Below, piece after piece: positions 22,641 through 32,149 of a stretch of DNA of 64,000 bases (position 1 is the first letter of the stretch; every line of letters begins with the position of its first letter). Position numbers and translations under genes: made by a program. The stretch lies in assembly GCA_000230955.3 (NCBI GenBank), contig CP007061.1:124001-188000 (forward strand), given 5' to 3'. This DNA comes from Halobacterium sp. DL1 (GTDB lineage Archaea > Halobacteriota > Halobacteria > Halobacteriales > Halobacteriaceae). The notes beneath the pieces are model-generated. The model did not search any database, was not told the DNA's origin, and saw only the letters and a list, made by a program, of their open reading frames with translations.

Positions 22641-22793
22641 ACCATCCGGGCGAGAGTTATAGTCGCGGCCGCCTCGCACGAAACGGCCACCTCCTCAGCA
22701 ATTTAGCTCGCAGTCTGCGGCGACGTTCGTGTGAGTATGACGTGCCGAACGCGTTCCGCCGTGTTCATCTCCTCCGGCTAAGCCGGGTCGTTC

Positions 22794-23360
22794 TCATGCA
22801 TGGAGGCGTGTTTCGAGGGCGTCGAGTAGCTCCCAGAGCACACCAACGGGGGAAGAGGCAGTGAGCGTGAACGCATTGTAGGCGTAGGCTTCCTCGGGAG
22901 CGTCTCGTTCCTGATAATGGAGGTGTCCGGTGGCGTGGGGGTTCGGTTCGAGGTGATAGCCGCAATCGAAGCCGGTCGATTCCCTGTAATGGAAGACGAA
23001 GTTTGCGGCGAGTGACGTCCGCTGTCGGTCCTCAAGGCCCGTTTCCGGTGGGAAGGCCGGATTAGGGTGCCACGTAATGCGGAGCGAGGACGTGTCGGCA
23101 TCGCGGCCGAAATACAGTGGGTCGAGGTCCGCCTCGATCTCCGCATAGTTCCCCTCCGGCATTCCTCGAGCACTCACAACCGCAGGATGACGTTCAAGCT
23201 GTCCGCGCAACGAGCGGAGGATACGATGACGTCGCTCGCGGTCCTCGCGTGACGTATCCGTGCCGCCGTCAGCCCGGACGATCTGGGTCTGAGAGAGCGA
23301 CGCGACGCCAGAATCCCCACGGGACTCCTGGCGATCGGACGCCTTCCCCGAGCCGATCAT
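22794..23360 (-). CDS. TumE-like (DUF6516-type) putative toxin, pair 3
   Basis: 188 residues from ATG 23360, fixed by ATGA overlap with the HTH gene. The motif block is ANFVFHYRESTGFDCGYHLE then PNPHATGHLHYQERDA, corresponding to HY...RHPNTH...HFHEPP in pairs 1 and 2. The first 70 residues are longer than in the other copies and partly disordered. The C-terminal helix SPVGVLWELLDALETRLHA matches LEVYSTVLTAIEQRIETLW in pair 1. Most divergent of the three. Confidence 0.55.
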   Translation of the reverse strand: MIGSGKASDRQESRGDSGVASLSQTQIVRADGGTDTSREDRERRHRILRSLRGQLERHPAVVSARGMPEGNYAEIEADLDPLYFGRDADTSSLRITWHPNPAFPPETGLEDRQRTSLAANFVFHYRESTGFDCGYHLEPNPHATGHLHYQERDAPEEAYAYNAFTLTASSPVGVLWELLDALETRLHA

Positions 23361-23899
23361 GCAGATGCAGATGGCCGTGCAGTATACGTGTCGTAGTGGT
23401 CGATGGTGTCCCGAAGCAGTGAGAGGTGGTATCGGGCGGAGTCCCAATCAGCAGCGATTCGGATGCGCTCCTGTGCCTCCTCGACCGAGATATCCTCCGT
23501 TACCGATGCACGGAGCTCTCGCGGTGACTCCACGTCGTACTGGTCTTTCCACGCCGCAATATCCTGCTGGATTGTGGTGGCCTGTTCGGTGAGGTCCGTT
23601 TCAGTGTTGCTGCTCACGAGTTCCTGAAGAGCCGTCAGGCGAGTATAGACTGGATCGGGGTAGTACGTTCGGCCCTTTGCGGTGTCTTCAGTCATGAGGA
23701 CACCGAGGTCAACGAGTCGCGACAGGTGATCGCGTGTCGTCGGTTCGGAGACGTGTGCTTCCGTTGCGATCCATGCCGCAGTTTGGGGCGATTCGAGCGA
23801 GGACGCCACAGATCGCACCCGGTCGAAGCCAGTCGTGTGTTCCTTCCAAGTCACCACGTAATCCGGATCGCCACCGGCATTCGATTGTGAGTCTCCCAT
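23357..23899 (-). CDS. DUF7342-like winged-helix protein, putative antitoxin, pair 3
   Basis: 180 residues. Winged helix at about 25-80: FDRVRSVASSLESPQTAAWI, SEPTTRDHLSRLVDLGVLMT, wing EDTAKGRTYYPDPVY. Then a coiled-coil-like helix and DQYDVESPRELRASV, which matches YDVVSPEELSQQL in pair 2. Upstream is an AT-rich segment (AAAGATTATTGCATTTGG on the sense strand) likely to hold the promoter. Paired with the downstream TumE-like gene. Confidence 0.65.
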   Translation of the reverse strand: MGDSQSNAGGDPDYVVTWKEHTTGFDRVRSVASSLESPQTAAWIATEAHVSEPTTRDHLSRLVDLGVLMTEDTAKGRTYYPDPVYTRLTALQELVSSNTETDLTEQATTIQQDIAAWKDQYDVESPRELRASVTEDISVEEAQERIRIAADWDSARYHLSLLRDTIDHYDTYTARPSASA

Positions 23900-24003
23900 A
23901 CGCTACGTATGCCTCCAAATGCAATAATCTTTTCCCAGACAGAATAATTTGTCTGTGGGTGTAGACAGGAAAGCAACTCGGCATCGGTTGAGCAAGAAGC
24001 ACC

Positions 24004-25275
24004 TCATCCAAAACCCCCGTCAAACAGCCGCATTGTACGGCTCCACACAGATGATGTCTCAGACTCGTCTTCATTCTCCCTCGCAGTACCAGTTTGCTCG
24101 TTCTGGGGCTGCTCAGTTTCTCGGTCACGGGCTGCCAGTTCGTCGGTGAGCCGCTCGACCTCTGCTTCCAGGGTATCGATCCGCTCAGTCTTCTGTTCGA
24201 GTGTTGCCTCGAGTTCGTCGACCCGCTTGGTCAACAGTCGGTTTTTCTCCGCCAAATATGCACGACTCCGGTCTGCGTCGTCAGGGGTACCGCCAGCTGT
24301 GACCCCGTCCGGTGGGCCGTGGGGATCTGCGGCGTCGTCGCCGGCATCCGGGTCGTAGAACTCCGAAGTGGTCGCAATCGCTCTCTCGATGGTCTTTTCG
24401 CCGTACGTCGACCCGTCAGCGTAGTGGACCTCGTCCCATTTCTCCCGAAATAATCCTGACTGGCGGAACAGCTGCTCCATCTGCGTCCGGTCGCCACCGG
24501 TCCAGAACGCCAGCAGACAACACAGCGCCATGTCGGCCTCGGACTGACTGTCGTAGCCGACCGTATTCCCGTTCCAGAGCCGCTCGAACTTCTCGCCGTT
24601 CGATGCGTTTCGCGCTTTCTCGAGGAGGTTTTCGTCTTCGAGGTCGACGTCAACGTCGGCTGCACCGGTTGTCGGTGACTGGTCGTCAGCGCCACCACGC
24701 TGCTCGGACTTGGATACTGTGTCACGCTCGGTGTCCTGGACGTACTCGCGGTGAATCGCTGTGAGTGCGTCCTGCCGACGTGCAACGCGCGTTGGCGTTC
24801 GCTCGACGTGGTCGCCAGTGACGGTGAAAAAGCGTGCCGTGTCGTACAGTTCGACGCTCCCGCGGCGATTCCGCCCCTCCGGGAGTTCGCCCCTGATGAG
24901 CACGTGGTAGCCGGTTCCAGTGGGCGACACCTCCGTATAGGAGTCGAGTCGTTCGATGATGTCCAGCGCCGCGTCGTCGACGTCGCCGGTTTCAGGATCA
25001 CGGCAGTCGTCCAGGTCGACGCCGACGATGGGATCGTCGTCGGTAAACACGAATCCGACGCCATCGGCGTGTGCCGTCTCGGTGTACTCGAGTGCTGCCT
25101 CGAAACTCGCCCAGGTCTCCGACTCTGTTGATGATGCGAACCCCCCAGCCCCCGGTGTCACCGGAATCTTCGTCGGCTTGCCGTCCCGCTCCTCTTCGCG
25201 CCAGCACACCCACTGGTCGCGTTCGCGTAACGTCTCCGGAATCGTCTCCGGTTCGTCGACAATCGGTTCACTCAT
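24004..25275 (-). CDS. Primase-polymerase-like replication protein (NrS-1 polymerase type)
   Basis: 423 residues from ATG 25275 (MSEPIVDEPETIPETLRERD). N-terminal half: QWVCWREEERDGKPTKIPVT, DGVGFVFTDDDPIVGVDLDD (paired Asp of an archaeo-eukaryotic primase catalytic site) and YHVLIRGELPEGRNRRGSVE (basic/His strand). Second domain, about residues 225-310: SEADMALCCLLAFWTGGDRT then QMEQLFRQSGLFREKWDEVH, typical of NrS-1/P4-type primase C-terminal helical domains. A coiled-coil tail follows (LLTKRVDELEATLEQKTERI). No helicase is fused. It lies directly beside repeat array A, so it is the best candidate replication protein of the element. Confidence 0.75.
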   Translation of the reverse strand: MSEPIVDEPETIPETLRERDQWVCWREEERDGKPTKIPVTPGAGGFASSTESETWASFEAALEYTETAHADGVGFVFTDDDPIVGVDLDDCRDPETGDVDDAALDIIERLDSYTEVSPTGTGYHVLIRGELPEGRNRRGSVELYDTARFFTVTGDHVERTPTRVARRQDALTAIHREYVQDTERDTVSKSEQRGGADDQSPTTGAADVDVDLEDENLLEKARNASNGEKFERLWNGNTVGYDSQSEADMALCCLLAFWTGGDRTQMEQLFRQSGLFREKWDEVHYADGSTYGEKTIERAIATTSEFYDPDAGDDAADPHGPPDGVTAGGTPDDADRSRAYLAEKNRLLTKRVDELEATLEQKTERIDTLEAEVERLTDELAARDRETEQPQNEQTGTARENEDESETSSVWSRTMRLFDGGFG

Positions 25276-25345
25276 CCTCACACAGCACCTCGCATGGCTC
25301 TCACTGGCTCTGAGCCAGCACAGACTTCACGCTGCTCTACGTCTC

Positions 25346-25396
25346 GATCCAATCCCTTGGTCCCAACGGGGACCCCCCGTTCTATCCTAGTTGGTT
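25346..25396. repeat. 51-bp conserved box, copy A (origin-like)
   Basis: Begins GATCCAATCCCTTGG and ends CTATCCTAGTTGGTT. The centre holds the dyad GGTCCC-AACG-GGGACC followed by CCCCC. It aligns without gaps to 61840-61890 with eight or fewer differences. A dyad next to a C/G run resembles archaeal origin recognition boxes, but I cannot confirm a match to a published consensus. The array of GGGTGGAACA starts 3 nt after it. Confidence 0.7.
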
Positions 25397-25399
25397 GTT

Positions 25400-25576
25400 G
25401 GGTGGAACACCCGCTATAACTGGTTAAAAATCGCCAGACGTGAGAGTGTTCCACCCATTTCGGCCGTCTCGTTGGTGTTCCACCCATTGAGGATTTGGGT
25501 GGAACATGCCGTCGTCGGGTGATTTTCGACTTGCGAGTCTGGTGGGTTGAAGTCATGATTCTGATTGGGTGGAACA
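25400..25576. repeat. Iteron-like array A (GGGTGGAACA, 5 copies)
   Basis: GGGTGGAACA at 25400-25409, 25497-25506 and 25567-25576; its complement TGTTCCACCC at 25447-25456 and 25476-25485. All are preceded by T or AT on the repeat strand. The array fills the gap between the primase-like gene and the 3' end of the conjugation operon, with an AT stretch (ACTGGTTAAAAATCG) between copies 1 and 2. Confidence 0.85.
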
Positions 25577-25626
25577 GGCCCTGAGAAGTCGCGATGATAT
25601 CGTGAATTGGACCGTGTCTGTCCATT

Positions 25627-28600
25627 TCATGACTCAGGTCCCTCTTCAGAGCGAATGCGGATACCAGTGTAATGCCGTACGGGTTCTCCGTCGATTCGCT
25701 TCTTCGTGGAGTCCACCTCGATGTGAGTGTTGAGCTTCCGTGTGAACCAGCTCTTATTCAGCGGCTCGTCGATGCCATGTGCCTCTGCCCAGTCGTTGTA
25801 GAGGCCGAATACCTCATCTTTCGGCACGGCTTCATCTGCGTCTTCGATAAGATATTCGTCGACGAACGATTCGAACGACGGTGGCGATTGGTCTTCCTGC
25901 TTCTCTTCGACCGGCCCATCTGCCTGGTCGGTCTGACTGGGTGGTTCGTCAGCGGCCGCTGATCCGGACGATGCCGGATGGAGCGACCCGTCGGTGATTG
26001 CAGAGAGTGGCCGCTTCTCACCGTCTTCATACACTACTGATTCCGCCTCATCGTGAAGGATAACGATGCTGTACGTCGAACGTGTGTAGTCTGGTACGGG
26101 GAGTTCGGCTTCGGGGACGAATGGCTTCTTGATACGCACCCAGTCATCCTCGAACGCCGATTTCGACTCGTAGATGTGTTGCTCACCGTGCTCGTATACG
26201 ACGTACTCGTCGGCAGCGTGGTCGTAGCTGTAGATGGCTGGCACGCGATCCTTCGAGAGGGTCGAAAGCGACGGGACACGGTTGTGTTCCGTTCCGCTGG
26301 CATCACGAAGGACGATTTCGTCGTCATCACGCTGCCAGATGTTCTGGATCCTGTTCTCGTCGCCGTTCGCCGGTCGCACGGCCGTCACTCCCCCTTCTTC
26401 GGTCGCTCCGCCGTTGAACGTGAGATTCGAGTCGGTCGTGTAGAACCTCGTCTCGCCATTCTGGAGGGTGCGAACGGGTGGCGTGAGAATGCCGTCGACA
26501 CGGTCGGCCCACTCAGTTTCGTCGTTTCCTGGTCGAACGACAAACAGCGGGATATCCTCTGCCTCTTGGGCTTTCCGGAGGTTCGTGAGTACTTTCGCGG
26601 GATTCTCGGGTGTCGTCGTTTCGACTTCGATAGCGAATCGGTCGGCAACGTCGGGGTGGCTCGCCGTCGCGTCAGGTTTCTCGCTGCCATCCTGTGCGAG
26701 GATCGAGACCGTGAAGCCGAGTGCGGTGAGCTCTTCTTCGATCTGGCGGAGTGCTGTGTCGTGGGCACTCCCCCCAGCTGCCTGCACGCCACCAGTATCG
26801 GGCATCGCGACCTCCTCTCCGGCTTCAGTGAGCCGGATTCGGAGTTCGTCAGCGTCGATATCGACGGTCGTATCGAGGTATCGTGATCGTTCTCGAATGT
26901 CCGCGAGTGCATCATACGACGGGGGTTCGGCGTCGACGTCGTCGAAGAGTCGTCTGAGTTCGTCGTCGACTGCTTCGACGGCCACCCAGCCGTTCTCTTC
27001 ACGGCATCCTTCTCGAAGCTGGAGACTCCGGACCACCTTCGCAATCGCACCGTCCAGGTCATCGCTCGCAATATCGAGGACATCGTGTCCGTCGGCAGGT
27101 GGTCTCGTTGTTGTGGTGTCTGTCTCAGCCGGCACACCGTGTCTGTCACTGATGTGTTCGTGCATCGCGGAGAGCGTCTCAGTGAACTGCTCCTCTTCAC
27201 GCGCTGTGAGAGGCGATTCACTCTCGGGGTGGCCCGGTGGAATCGGGAGTGGTTCGAGACTGAACGGATACGGCCCCGTTTCACCGAACGTCGGGCTCGG
27301 CAGGCTGGCGATCCACTCTCCTCGCGGCAACGAACGAATCCGGTTGGCGAAATCCGTGGGGTCCATCTCTTCGTGGGCCATCGCTCGTGCCAGTTCTCGG
27401 TCGACGTTGATTTTCCCGATGAGCGAACTGCCGATGTTGTTCAGGGCGTTCAGGTAGATTTTTCGCCCGCCTTCGGCCTCCATCTGTTCGGGGAACTGCA
27501 TCGACAGGCCGACAGAGAGCCGGAATCCCCGCCCTTTCTCGAGGAGATCGTTCATAATGTCGGAGACCACGACCGATGCTGCCTCGTCAACGAGCAAGTT
27601 CACGACGTAGTCATCCGGGTGTTGGGAGAGCGCCCGTTTGCGATCCTTGAGGGCTGCATCGAGATTGGTCAGGATCACACCGGTCATGATCCGGGCGGCG
27701 TCGTCGCGAAGGTCTCCAAGGTCGAAGAGAATGACCGTATCTTCGTCGAGGACATCCCGAAAGTCGAACTGGTTCTCGGTATTATTGAAGATCTGACGCA
27801 GGTGCGTATCCTGCGAGATGTAGGCGAGACGGTTTCCGACACCGCCCATCACGTTCGCGAAGGTGTTCGAATCTAACTGAAGTTGCCGTCGGATCGTTCG
27901 AGTGACTTCCTCGTCGCTCGACCGCGGGGCGTCGCCGATGTTCTCGTTCGGTGGCCCGGCCTCCCAGAGCTGGTCGACTACGTGTTCGAGCTGTCGGTGG
28001 GCGAAGTAGTCCGTCGACGCTCGGTACAGCCCGTTCTCACGCCCGTACTCCTCGTCGAACAGTGCCTTGATGAGTGTCTTGATGAGAGTTGGGGCCACAG
28101 TCGCTCGCTCGTAGCGGTCGGTTCCCATCACGAGCTTCAAAATCTCTTCGTAGTGGTCGGCCTTCCGTTGGACGGCGTCTTCGCGGCGCCGTCCGCTCTC
28201 CATCGACGGTTCGAGATCGAAAAACGAGAACCCGGGGAGGACGTCTGGCACCGGGAAGTGAACGACGTTCTCTTCGAGATCGGTTATTCCGAACCGACGC
28301 CCGTGAGCCCGCATGTAGTTCTGGGCCATGTCGTCGTTCTTCGGGATAATGAGGATAGTTGGCCCCTCGGTGTTGTCGTATAGCGACAGCATATCGTTGA
28401 TCAGGGCTTTCGATTTCCCAGAGCCGGTTGTTCCGAACCGGCCGTAATGAGTGGGCAGCAGTCGGGGCGGAATATGTGTTGGCTCGCCTTCGGCCTCGCC
28501 GGTATCATTGAGTGCGTACCCGATTGCCATCCCGTCACGGAACTCATTCATCAGATCTTGGTGGGGGCGTGGCAACGGATTCCGACTCTGCTGTTCCGCA

Positions 28601-29949
28601 CGCGTCCCACGTGCTCCCTCGACAGTAAGCTGTTCCGAGGAGGGAACGAGTACGAAGTGCGCGAGTTCTCGACCACTTAGCACGAACCCGGGTCGGGTCT
28701 TCCCACGGCCGGTCGTGATCTCACGATCCAAGAGCCGCTGCAACGTCGCTCGTGTGTTCCGTTCTTTCGTGGCTGCCCGAAAGCCGCTGTCGCGCAACCG
28801 TTCAGCCGTAACCTCGTAATACGGCCCGTCAAGCGGATCGAATACCGGGACAAGTGATTGCATCCGCTCATCGAGATCATCGCGACCGTCGTCACCGGAT
28901 GGAATCCCGATTGCTCGGATGTTCGCGGTGAACGACCGCTTCGGATTTTTCGCCTCGATTGCCTCGACGCGTTTTGCAACCGCGTCGCTAAGCTGGTTTT
29001 TGTCCCGGTTCTCCGATTGGCCGTCGAGTTCGAAGAGGGAGCCAATAATCTCCTGGGCGAGTGTGTCCCGCCCGTCGATGATGTCCTCCTTGCGAAGATC
29101 GGCATCGGACTGCCAGCTCTTGCGTCGCTGGAAGACGACCTGGAACGCCACTGGTGCTGTCGCCTCCATCAGGTGGTCGACGAGCGACGCGAGCGCACCT
29201 CCTGGCTGATCGACGGCTGAAAGTTCCTCTTCGTCGTCGTCGGCAGTGAATGGCGAGAGTGAGGTCATCCAGTCCTGCTTTCGAGTGGCCGACCCCTGCC
29301 ACCGCACGCCGAGTGGGGAGACGGTCTCGGTCGCTGGCCGGGCGAGTATCGTCCCATCTGATGTTACCGTTGGTTCGGCAAGCGTGGTTAGTGGCTCATC
29401 CTCGGGAATCGCATCTGGTGGGGCGAGTTCGAGGGCGGTGTCTCCGAACTCGATGATGTGGTCGGCAGACAGGTCGCCGACCGTCCCTCCATCCGCGACT
29501 GATTCGGCGTCTGCTGGCCTCGCTTGACTGTCGTCGTCAGTCCCGAGTTTGTATTGCTCGTCAGGACCGAATTCGTACGTGAGATCGCCCGACTCATAGT
29601 GATCGACGAATGTCTCTCGGTCGAATTCCACAGGCTGCACGAGTCGGGATACGACGTCGATTTCGGTACGCTCGATGTCGAACGTCTCGGGATAGACCGA
29701 CCGGAGACGTTTCTCAAGCGTATCCAGATGATCGTCGGCACCGTAGTAGAATTCGACGGGGGCGTCTGCACCCTCGCTGAGCGCGAGAAATTCGAATCGT
29801 AGCGGTGTTTTGCTGTGTAGCGGATTGAGTTTGTCAGCTAGCCCTGTCGAGTCCATTGCGGTCAGTTTGTGGAGACTCTCCAGTGTCTGCGGCAGCCGCT
29901 CCGGATTGAGGCGTTCGGAGGTAGGCGTCACGCGGAGGTACTCACGCAT
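25627..29949 (-). CDS. Large conjugation ATPase / coupling protein (TraD/VirD4-like role)
   Basis: 1440 residues from ATG 29949 (MREYLRVTPTSERLNPERLP), which overlaps the VirB4 stop by 8 nt. Walker A is GRFGTTGSGKSKAL at about residue 510, with an FDLGDL strand and Walker B VNLLVDEAAS near residue 785, followed by KGRGFRLSVGLSMQFPEQM, the RecA-fold order of HerA/VirD4/VirB4 ATPases. About 500 N-terminal residues are acidic. The C-terminal third has VSILAQDGSEKPDATASH ... ADRFAIEVETTTPENPAKV (nuclease-fold-like strands) and, at the end, a small helical domain (YLIEDADEAVPKDEVFGLYN) like primase/DUF5906 winged domains. It probably feeds DNA to the secretion channel. The window shows no relaxase. 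Confidence 0.75.
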   Translation of the reverse strand: MREYLRVTPTSERLNPERLPQTLESLHKLTAMDSTGLADKLNPLHSKTPLRFEFLALSEGADAPVEFYYGADDHLDTLEKRLRSVYPETFDIERTEIDVVSRLVQPVEFDRETFVDHYESGDLTYEFGPDEQYKLGTDDDSQARPADAESVADGGTVGDLSADHIIEFGDTALELAPPDAIPEDEPLTTLAEPTVTSDGTILARPATETVSPLGVRWQGSATRKQDWMTSLSPFTADDDEEELSAVDQPGGALASLVDHLMEATAPVAFQVVFQRRKSWQSDADLRKEDIIDGRDTLAQEIIGSLFELDGQSENRDKNQLSDAVAKRVEAIEAKNPKRSFTANIRAIGIPSGDDGRDDLDERMQSLVPVFDPLDGPYYEVTAERLRDSGFRAATKERNTRATLQRLLDREITTGRGKTRPGFVLSGRELAHFVLVPSSEQLTVEGARGTRAEQQSRNPLPRPHQDLMNEFRDGMAIGYALNDTGEAEGEPTHIPPRLLPTHYGRFGTTGSGKSKALINDMLSLYDNTEGPTILIIPKNDDMAQNYMRAHGRRFGITDLEENVVHFPVPDVLPGFSFFDLEPSMESGRRREDAVQRKADHYEEILKLVMGTDRYERATVAPTLIKTLIKALFDEEYGRENGLYRASTDYFAHRQLEHVVDQLWEAGPPNENIGDAPRSSDEEVTRTIRRQLQLDSNTFANVMGGVGNRLAYISQDTHLRQIFNNTENQFDFRDVLDEDTVILFDLGDLRDDAARIMTGVILTNLDAALKDRKRALSQHPDDYVVNLLVDEAASVVVSDIMNDLLEKGRGFRLSVGLSMQFPEQMEAEGGRKIYLNALNNIGSSLIGKINVDRELARAMAHEEMDPTDFANRIRSLPRGEWIASLPSPTFGETGPYPFSLEPLPIPPGHPESESPLTAREEEQFTETLSAMHEHISDRHGVPAETDTTTTRPPADGHDVLDIASDDLDGAIAKVVRSLQLREGCREENGWVAVEAVDDELRRLFDDVDAEPPSYDALADIRERSRYLDTTVDIDADELRIRLTEAGEEVAMPDTGGVQAAGGSAHDTALRQIEEELTALGFTVSILAQDGSEKPDATASHPDVADRFAIEVETTTPENPAKVLTNLRKAQEAEDIPLFVVRPGNDETEWADRVDGILTPPVRTLQNGETRFYTTDSNLTFNGGATEEGGVTAVRPANGDENRIQNIWQRDDDEIVLRDASGTEHNRVPSLSTLSKDRVPAIYSYDHAADEYVVYEHGEQHIYESKSAFEDDWVRIKKPFVPEAELPVPDYTRSTYSIVILHDEAESVVYEDGEKRPLSAITDGSLHPASSGSAAADEPPSQTDQADGPVEEKQEDQSPPSFESFVDEYLIEDADEAVPKDEVFGLYNDWAEAHGIDEPLNKSWFTRKLNTHIEVDSTKKRIDGEPVRHYTGIRIRSEEGPES

Positions 29950-32149
29950 CGTCGCCACCTCCTGCTGGACCACCATCAGTCTCTGTTGGCGTCCGCTCAG
30001 GTGGGAGTTGTCCGTTGTCTGTCGCTCGGCTTTCAATGTCCTCCTGGAACGCCTGTACGTCCGCGTCCATCGGATTCTCGCCAGTGCCGGGGAGTGAGGC
30101 TCGCCGTTGCTCGGTTGGCTCGAAGTCGATGACCTGTTTCTCCTTGGGCATCGCTTTGACCTTGATCCCGCGCCACTCGCCGTCGACGCCGACGAGTGCT
30201 TCGGAGAAGCCTGCATCCTCGTTGCCGGGGACGGCATCCTGGACGAACCGCATCTGCGCGTAGTTCAGTCCGAACTCGTCGGCCCACGCCTTGTCCATCC
30301 CGTCCAACCGATGGAACTGCTTGACGGCACACTGATCGAGGATCGCTTCGGATTCGGCGTGCTCGAAGAACTCGTCGACGGTCTGGGTGACCAGCCGAAT
30401 CGAGAGATCGTGGTGTCGGTGATGGCGGAACACCGTCTCGAGGAACGCCAGACTTGCCGCGTCCTGCATGATGTAGCGGGCCTCGTCGATGTAGAACACG
30501 ACCTCCTTGTCTGAAACCTTCGCTCGCTCGTAGACCAGCGAGATGAGTAGCTGCATCGTCAGTGCCGTGCTGCTGTCCACGCTGCCTTCCTGCTGGGCCA
30601 GATCGAGATAGATCACCTTCTCGTCCCGGATGTCGAAATCGGATTCTTGACCGAGATTGGCGTGGCGACCGTCGTCCTCGAAGGGACGAAGCTGATCGAG
30701 CAACCACGTCGCGTCGTCCTTGATTTTCCCTGCCTCCTCGTCGGACCGCACGACGAACTCCTCGGGGTCGTTGATCATGTCCTCGAAGACGTCCATCATG
30801 TCGCGGATGGTCGGGCTCGGGTTGCTGTGCGTGGAGATGTCGTCGGTAATCCCCTGGCGCTTGTAGGCGCGCTTGAGGGCGAGTTCGAGCGTCGTCCGCC
30901 GGTCGCCGAGCGAGATGCCGCGGAGCGCGAAGAAGTTCGTCAGGAAGCTCATCGCGTCGTCGAGCTTCTCGTTGAACGGACTCGCGTCCTCACCCATCGC
31001 CCGCTGGACGTGCTCGGGCGTCTCGCGAATTTCCAGAGGGTTCAGGCCGAGTGTCCCGCCGACCGTGATTCGCTTGGCGTCGAGCGCCTCTGAGACACCG
31101 GCCCAGTTGTTCAGCGGTTCGAGGATGATTCCGATGCGGTCCTTGCTCTGCTCGATGGAGCGGATAAAGTTCTGCTTGGAGCTGAACGACTTCCCCGAGC
31201 CCGTGTCGCCGACGGTGAACATCGCGTACCCGTTGTCTCGGGAGAAGGGATCGATGACGACGGGGCTCTGGTTGTCTTTGTGAATGCCGAACTCGACGCC
31301 GCCCTCCTCGAGGATCGTCGCGTTGTGTGGGGAGGACAGTAACGCGCCGACGGCGCCACCGAGCGCGATCGATGTCCGGCCGAACTCGTTGTCGCCGATG
31401 GGCGCGGCGGATTGGAGGGCGAGGTCCTGCCGGCAAATCGCGGTCTTCGGCGTGAGGTTCGCCGGGTCGTCCCGGAGCGCACTCTTGACCGTCTGGACGG
31501 CATCTCTGAGGTGGTCTTTCTCGTCGGTCCGCACGGTGATGAACATCCCCTGGTCGAAGACGTTCGCGCCGTTCTCGACGGCCTTGTACGTCGCTGCAGC
31601 CTCGTTGGCTCGCTCTTGGAGATAGGCACTCCGGATACTCTGTTCGAGGTCAGCATCGACCTGAAGGTCGTCGGCGATGTCCTGCAGTTCGTTCCGAGCT
31701 CGCTCCTGGTTCTTCGGCGTGATGTGGGCGGTGAGGTCGAACTGGACGTCGGTCATCTCGAAGAGGTCGCTCAGATACCCGTCGTTGGGATAGTCGGCAT
31801 AGTTAGCGATGTACAGCGTCGTCGTCCACTGCTCGCCGACCCGTGCGGCTCGCGTTTCCCATTCGACAGCTCCGGGCGCGGTGACGGACTTGTGCGACTC
31901 GGAAATATCGTCGAGGAGCTGGCGTTCGGCCTCGCCTTCTTTGAGTGTCTCCTCGTCGAGGACGTCCGCGAAGTCCATGTCTGGTTCATCATCCGCAGTG
32001 AAGCGGTCCCAGAGATGTTTGCTGCCGACACCGAGGATGAGTCCCACCACGAGAGCAAGCACTGCTCCCTCCGCTGGTGACAGGTTCTGGAGCCACTCGG
32101 CGACGGGGCCAAGTGCGCCACCACCTGTCTGGAGGACCACGTTACGCAT
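29942..32149 (-). CDS. virB4: VirB4-like conjugation ATPase
   Basis: 735 residues. One N-terminal membrane segment (about 25-42, EGAVLALVVGLILGVG). Walker A is VGDTGSGKSFSSKQ (314-321) and Walker B VVFYIDEARYI (550-557), followed by RLVTQTVDEFFEHAESEAIL (sensor region) and QFHRLDGMDKAWADEFGL. The C-terminal 60 residues are disordered and Gly-rich. VirB4 powers assembly of type IV secretion pili and channels. Overlaps its neighbours at both ends, so it is tightly coupled in the operon. Confidence 0.88.
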   Translation of the reverse strand: MRNVVLQTGGGALGPVAEWLQNLSPAEGAVLALVVGLILGVGSKHLWDRFTADDEPDMDFADVLDEETLKEGEAERQLLDDISESHKSVTAPGAVEWETRAARVGEQWTTTLYIANYADYPNDGYLSDLFEMTDVQFDLTAHITPKNQERARNELQDIADDLQVDADLEQSIRSAYLQERANEAAATYKAVENGANVFDQGMFITVRTDEKDHLRDAVQTVKSALRDDPANLTPKTAICRQDLALQSAAPIGDNEFGRTSIALGGAVGALLSSPHNATILEEGGVEFGIHKDNQSPVVIDPFSRDNGYAMFTVGDTGSGKSFSSKQNFIRSIEQSKDRIGIILEPLNNWAGVSEALDAKRITVGGTLGLNPLEIRETPEHVQRAMGEDASPFNEKLDDAMSFLTNFFALRGISLGDRRTTLELALKRAYKRQGITDDISTHSNPSPTIRDMMDVFEDMINDPEEFVVRSDEEAGKIKDDATWLLDQLRPFEDDGRHANLGQESDFDIRDEKVIYLDLAQQEGSVDSSTALTMQLLISLVYERAKVSDKEVVFYIDEARYIMQDAASLAFLETVFRHHRHHDLSIRLVTQTVDEFFEHAESEAILDQCAVKQFHRLDGMDKAWADEFGLNYAQMRFVQDAVPGNEDAGFSEALVGVDGEWRGIKVKAMPKEKQVIDFEPTEQRRASLPGTGENPMDADVQAFQEDIESRATDNGQLPPERTPTETDGGPAGGGDDA

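Noticed and set aside
23900-24150. ORFs on the plus strand opposite the primase-like gene
   Set aside because: Antisense frames with low-complexity products, fully explained by the leftward gene.
25400-25576. CRISPR array
   Set aside because: The repeats are only 10 bp, occur in both orientations and have irregular spacing, so they do not form a CRISPR; no cas genes were seen.
29942-30237. Start of the large coupling ATPase at 30237
   Set aside because: The extra 96 residues are Arg/Ser-rich and lie wholly within virB4 in another frame; the ATG at 29949 overlapping the virB4 stop is far better.
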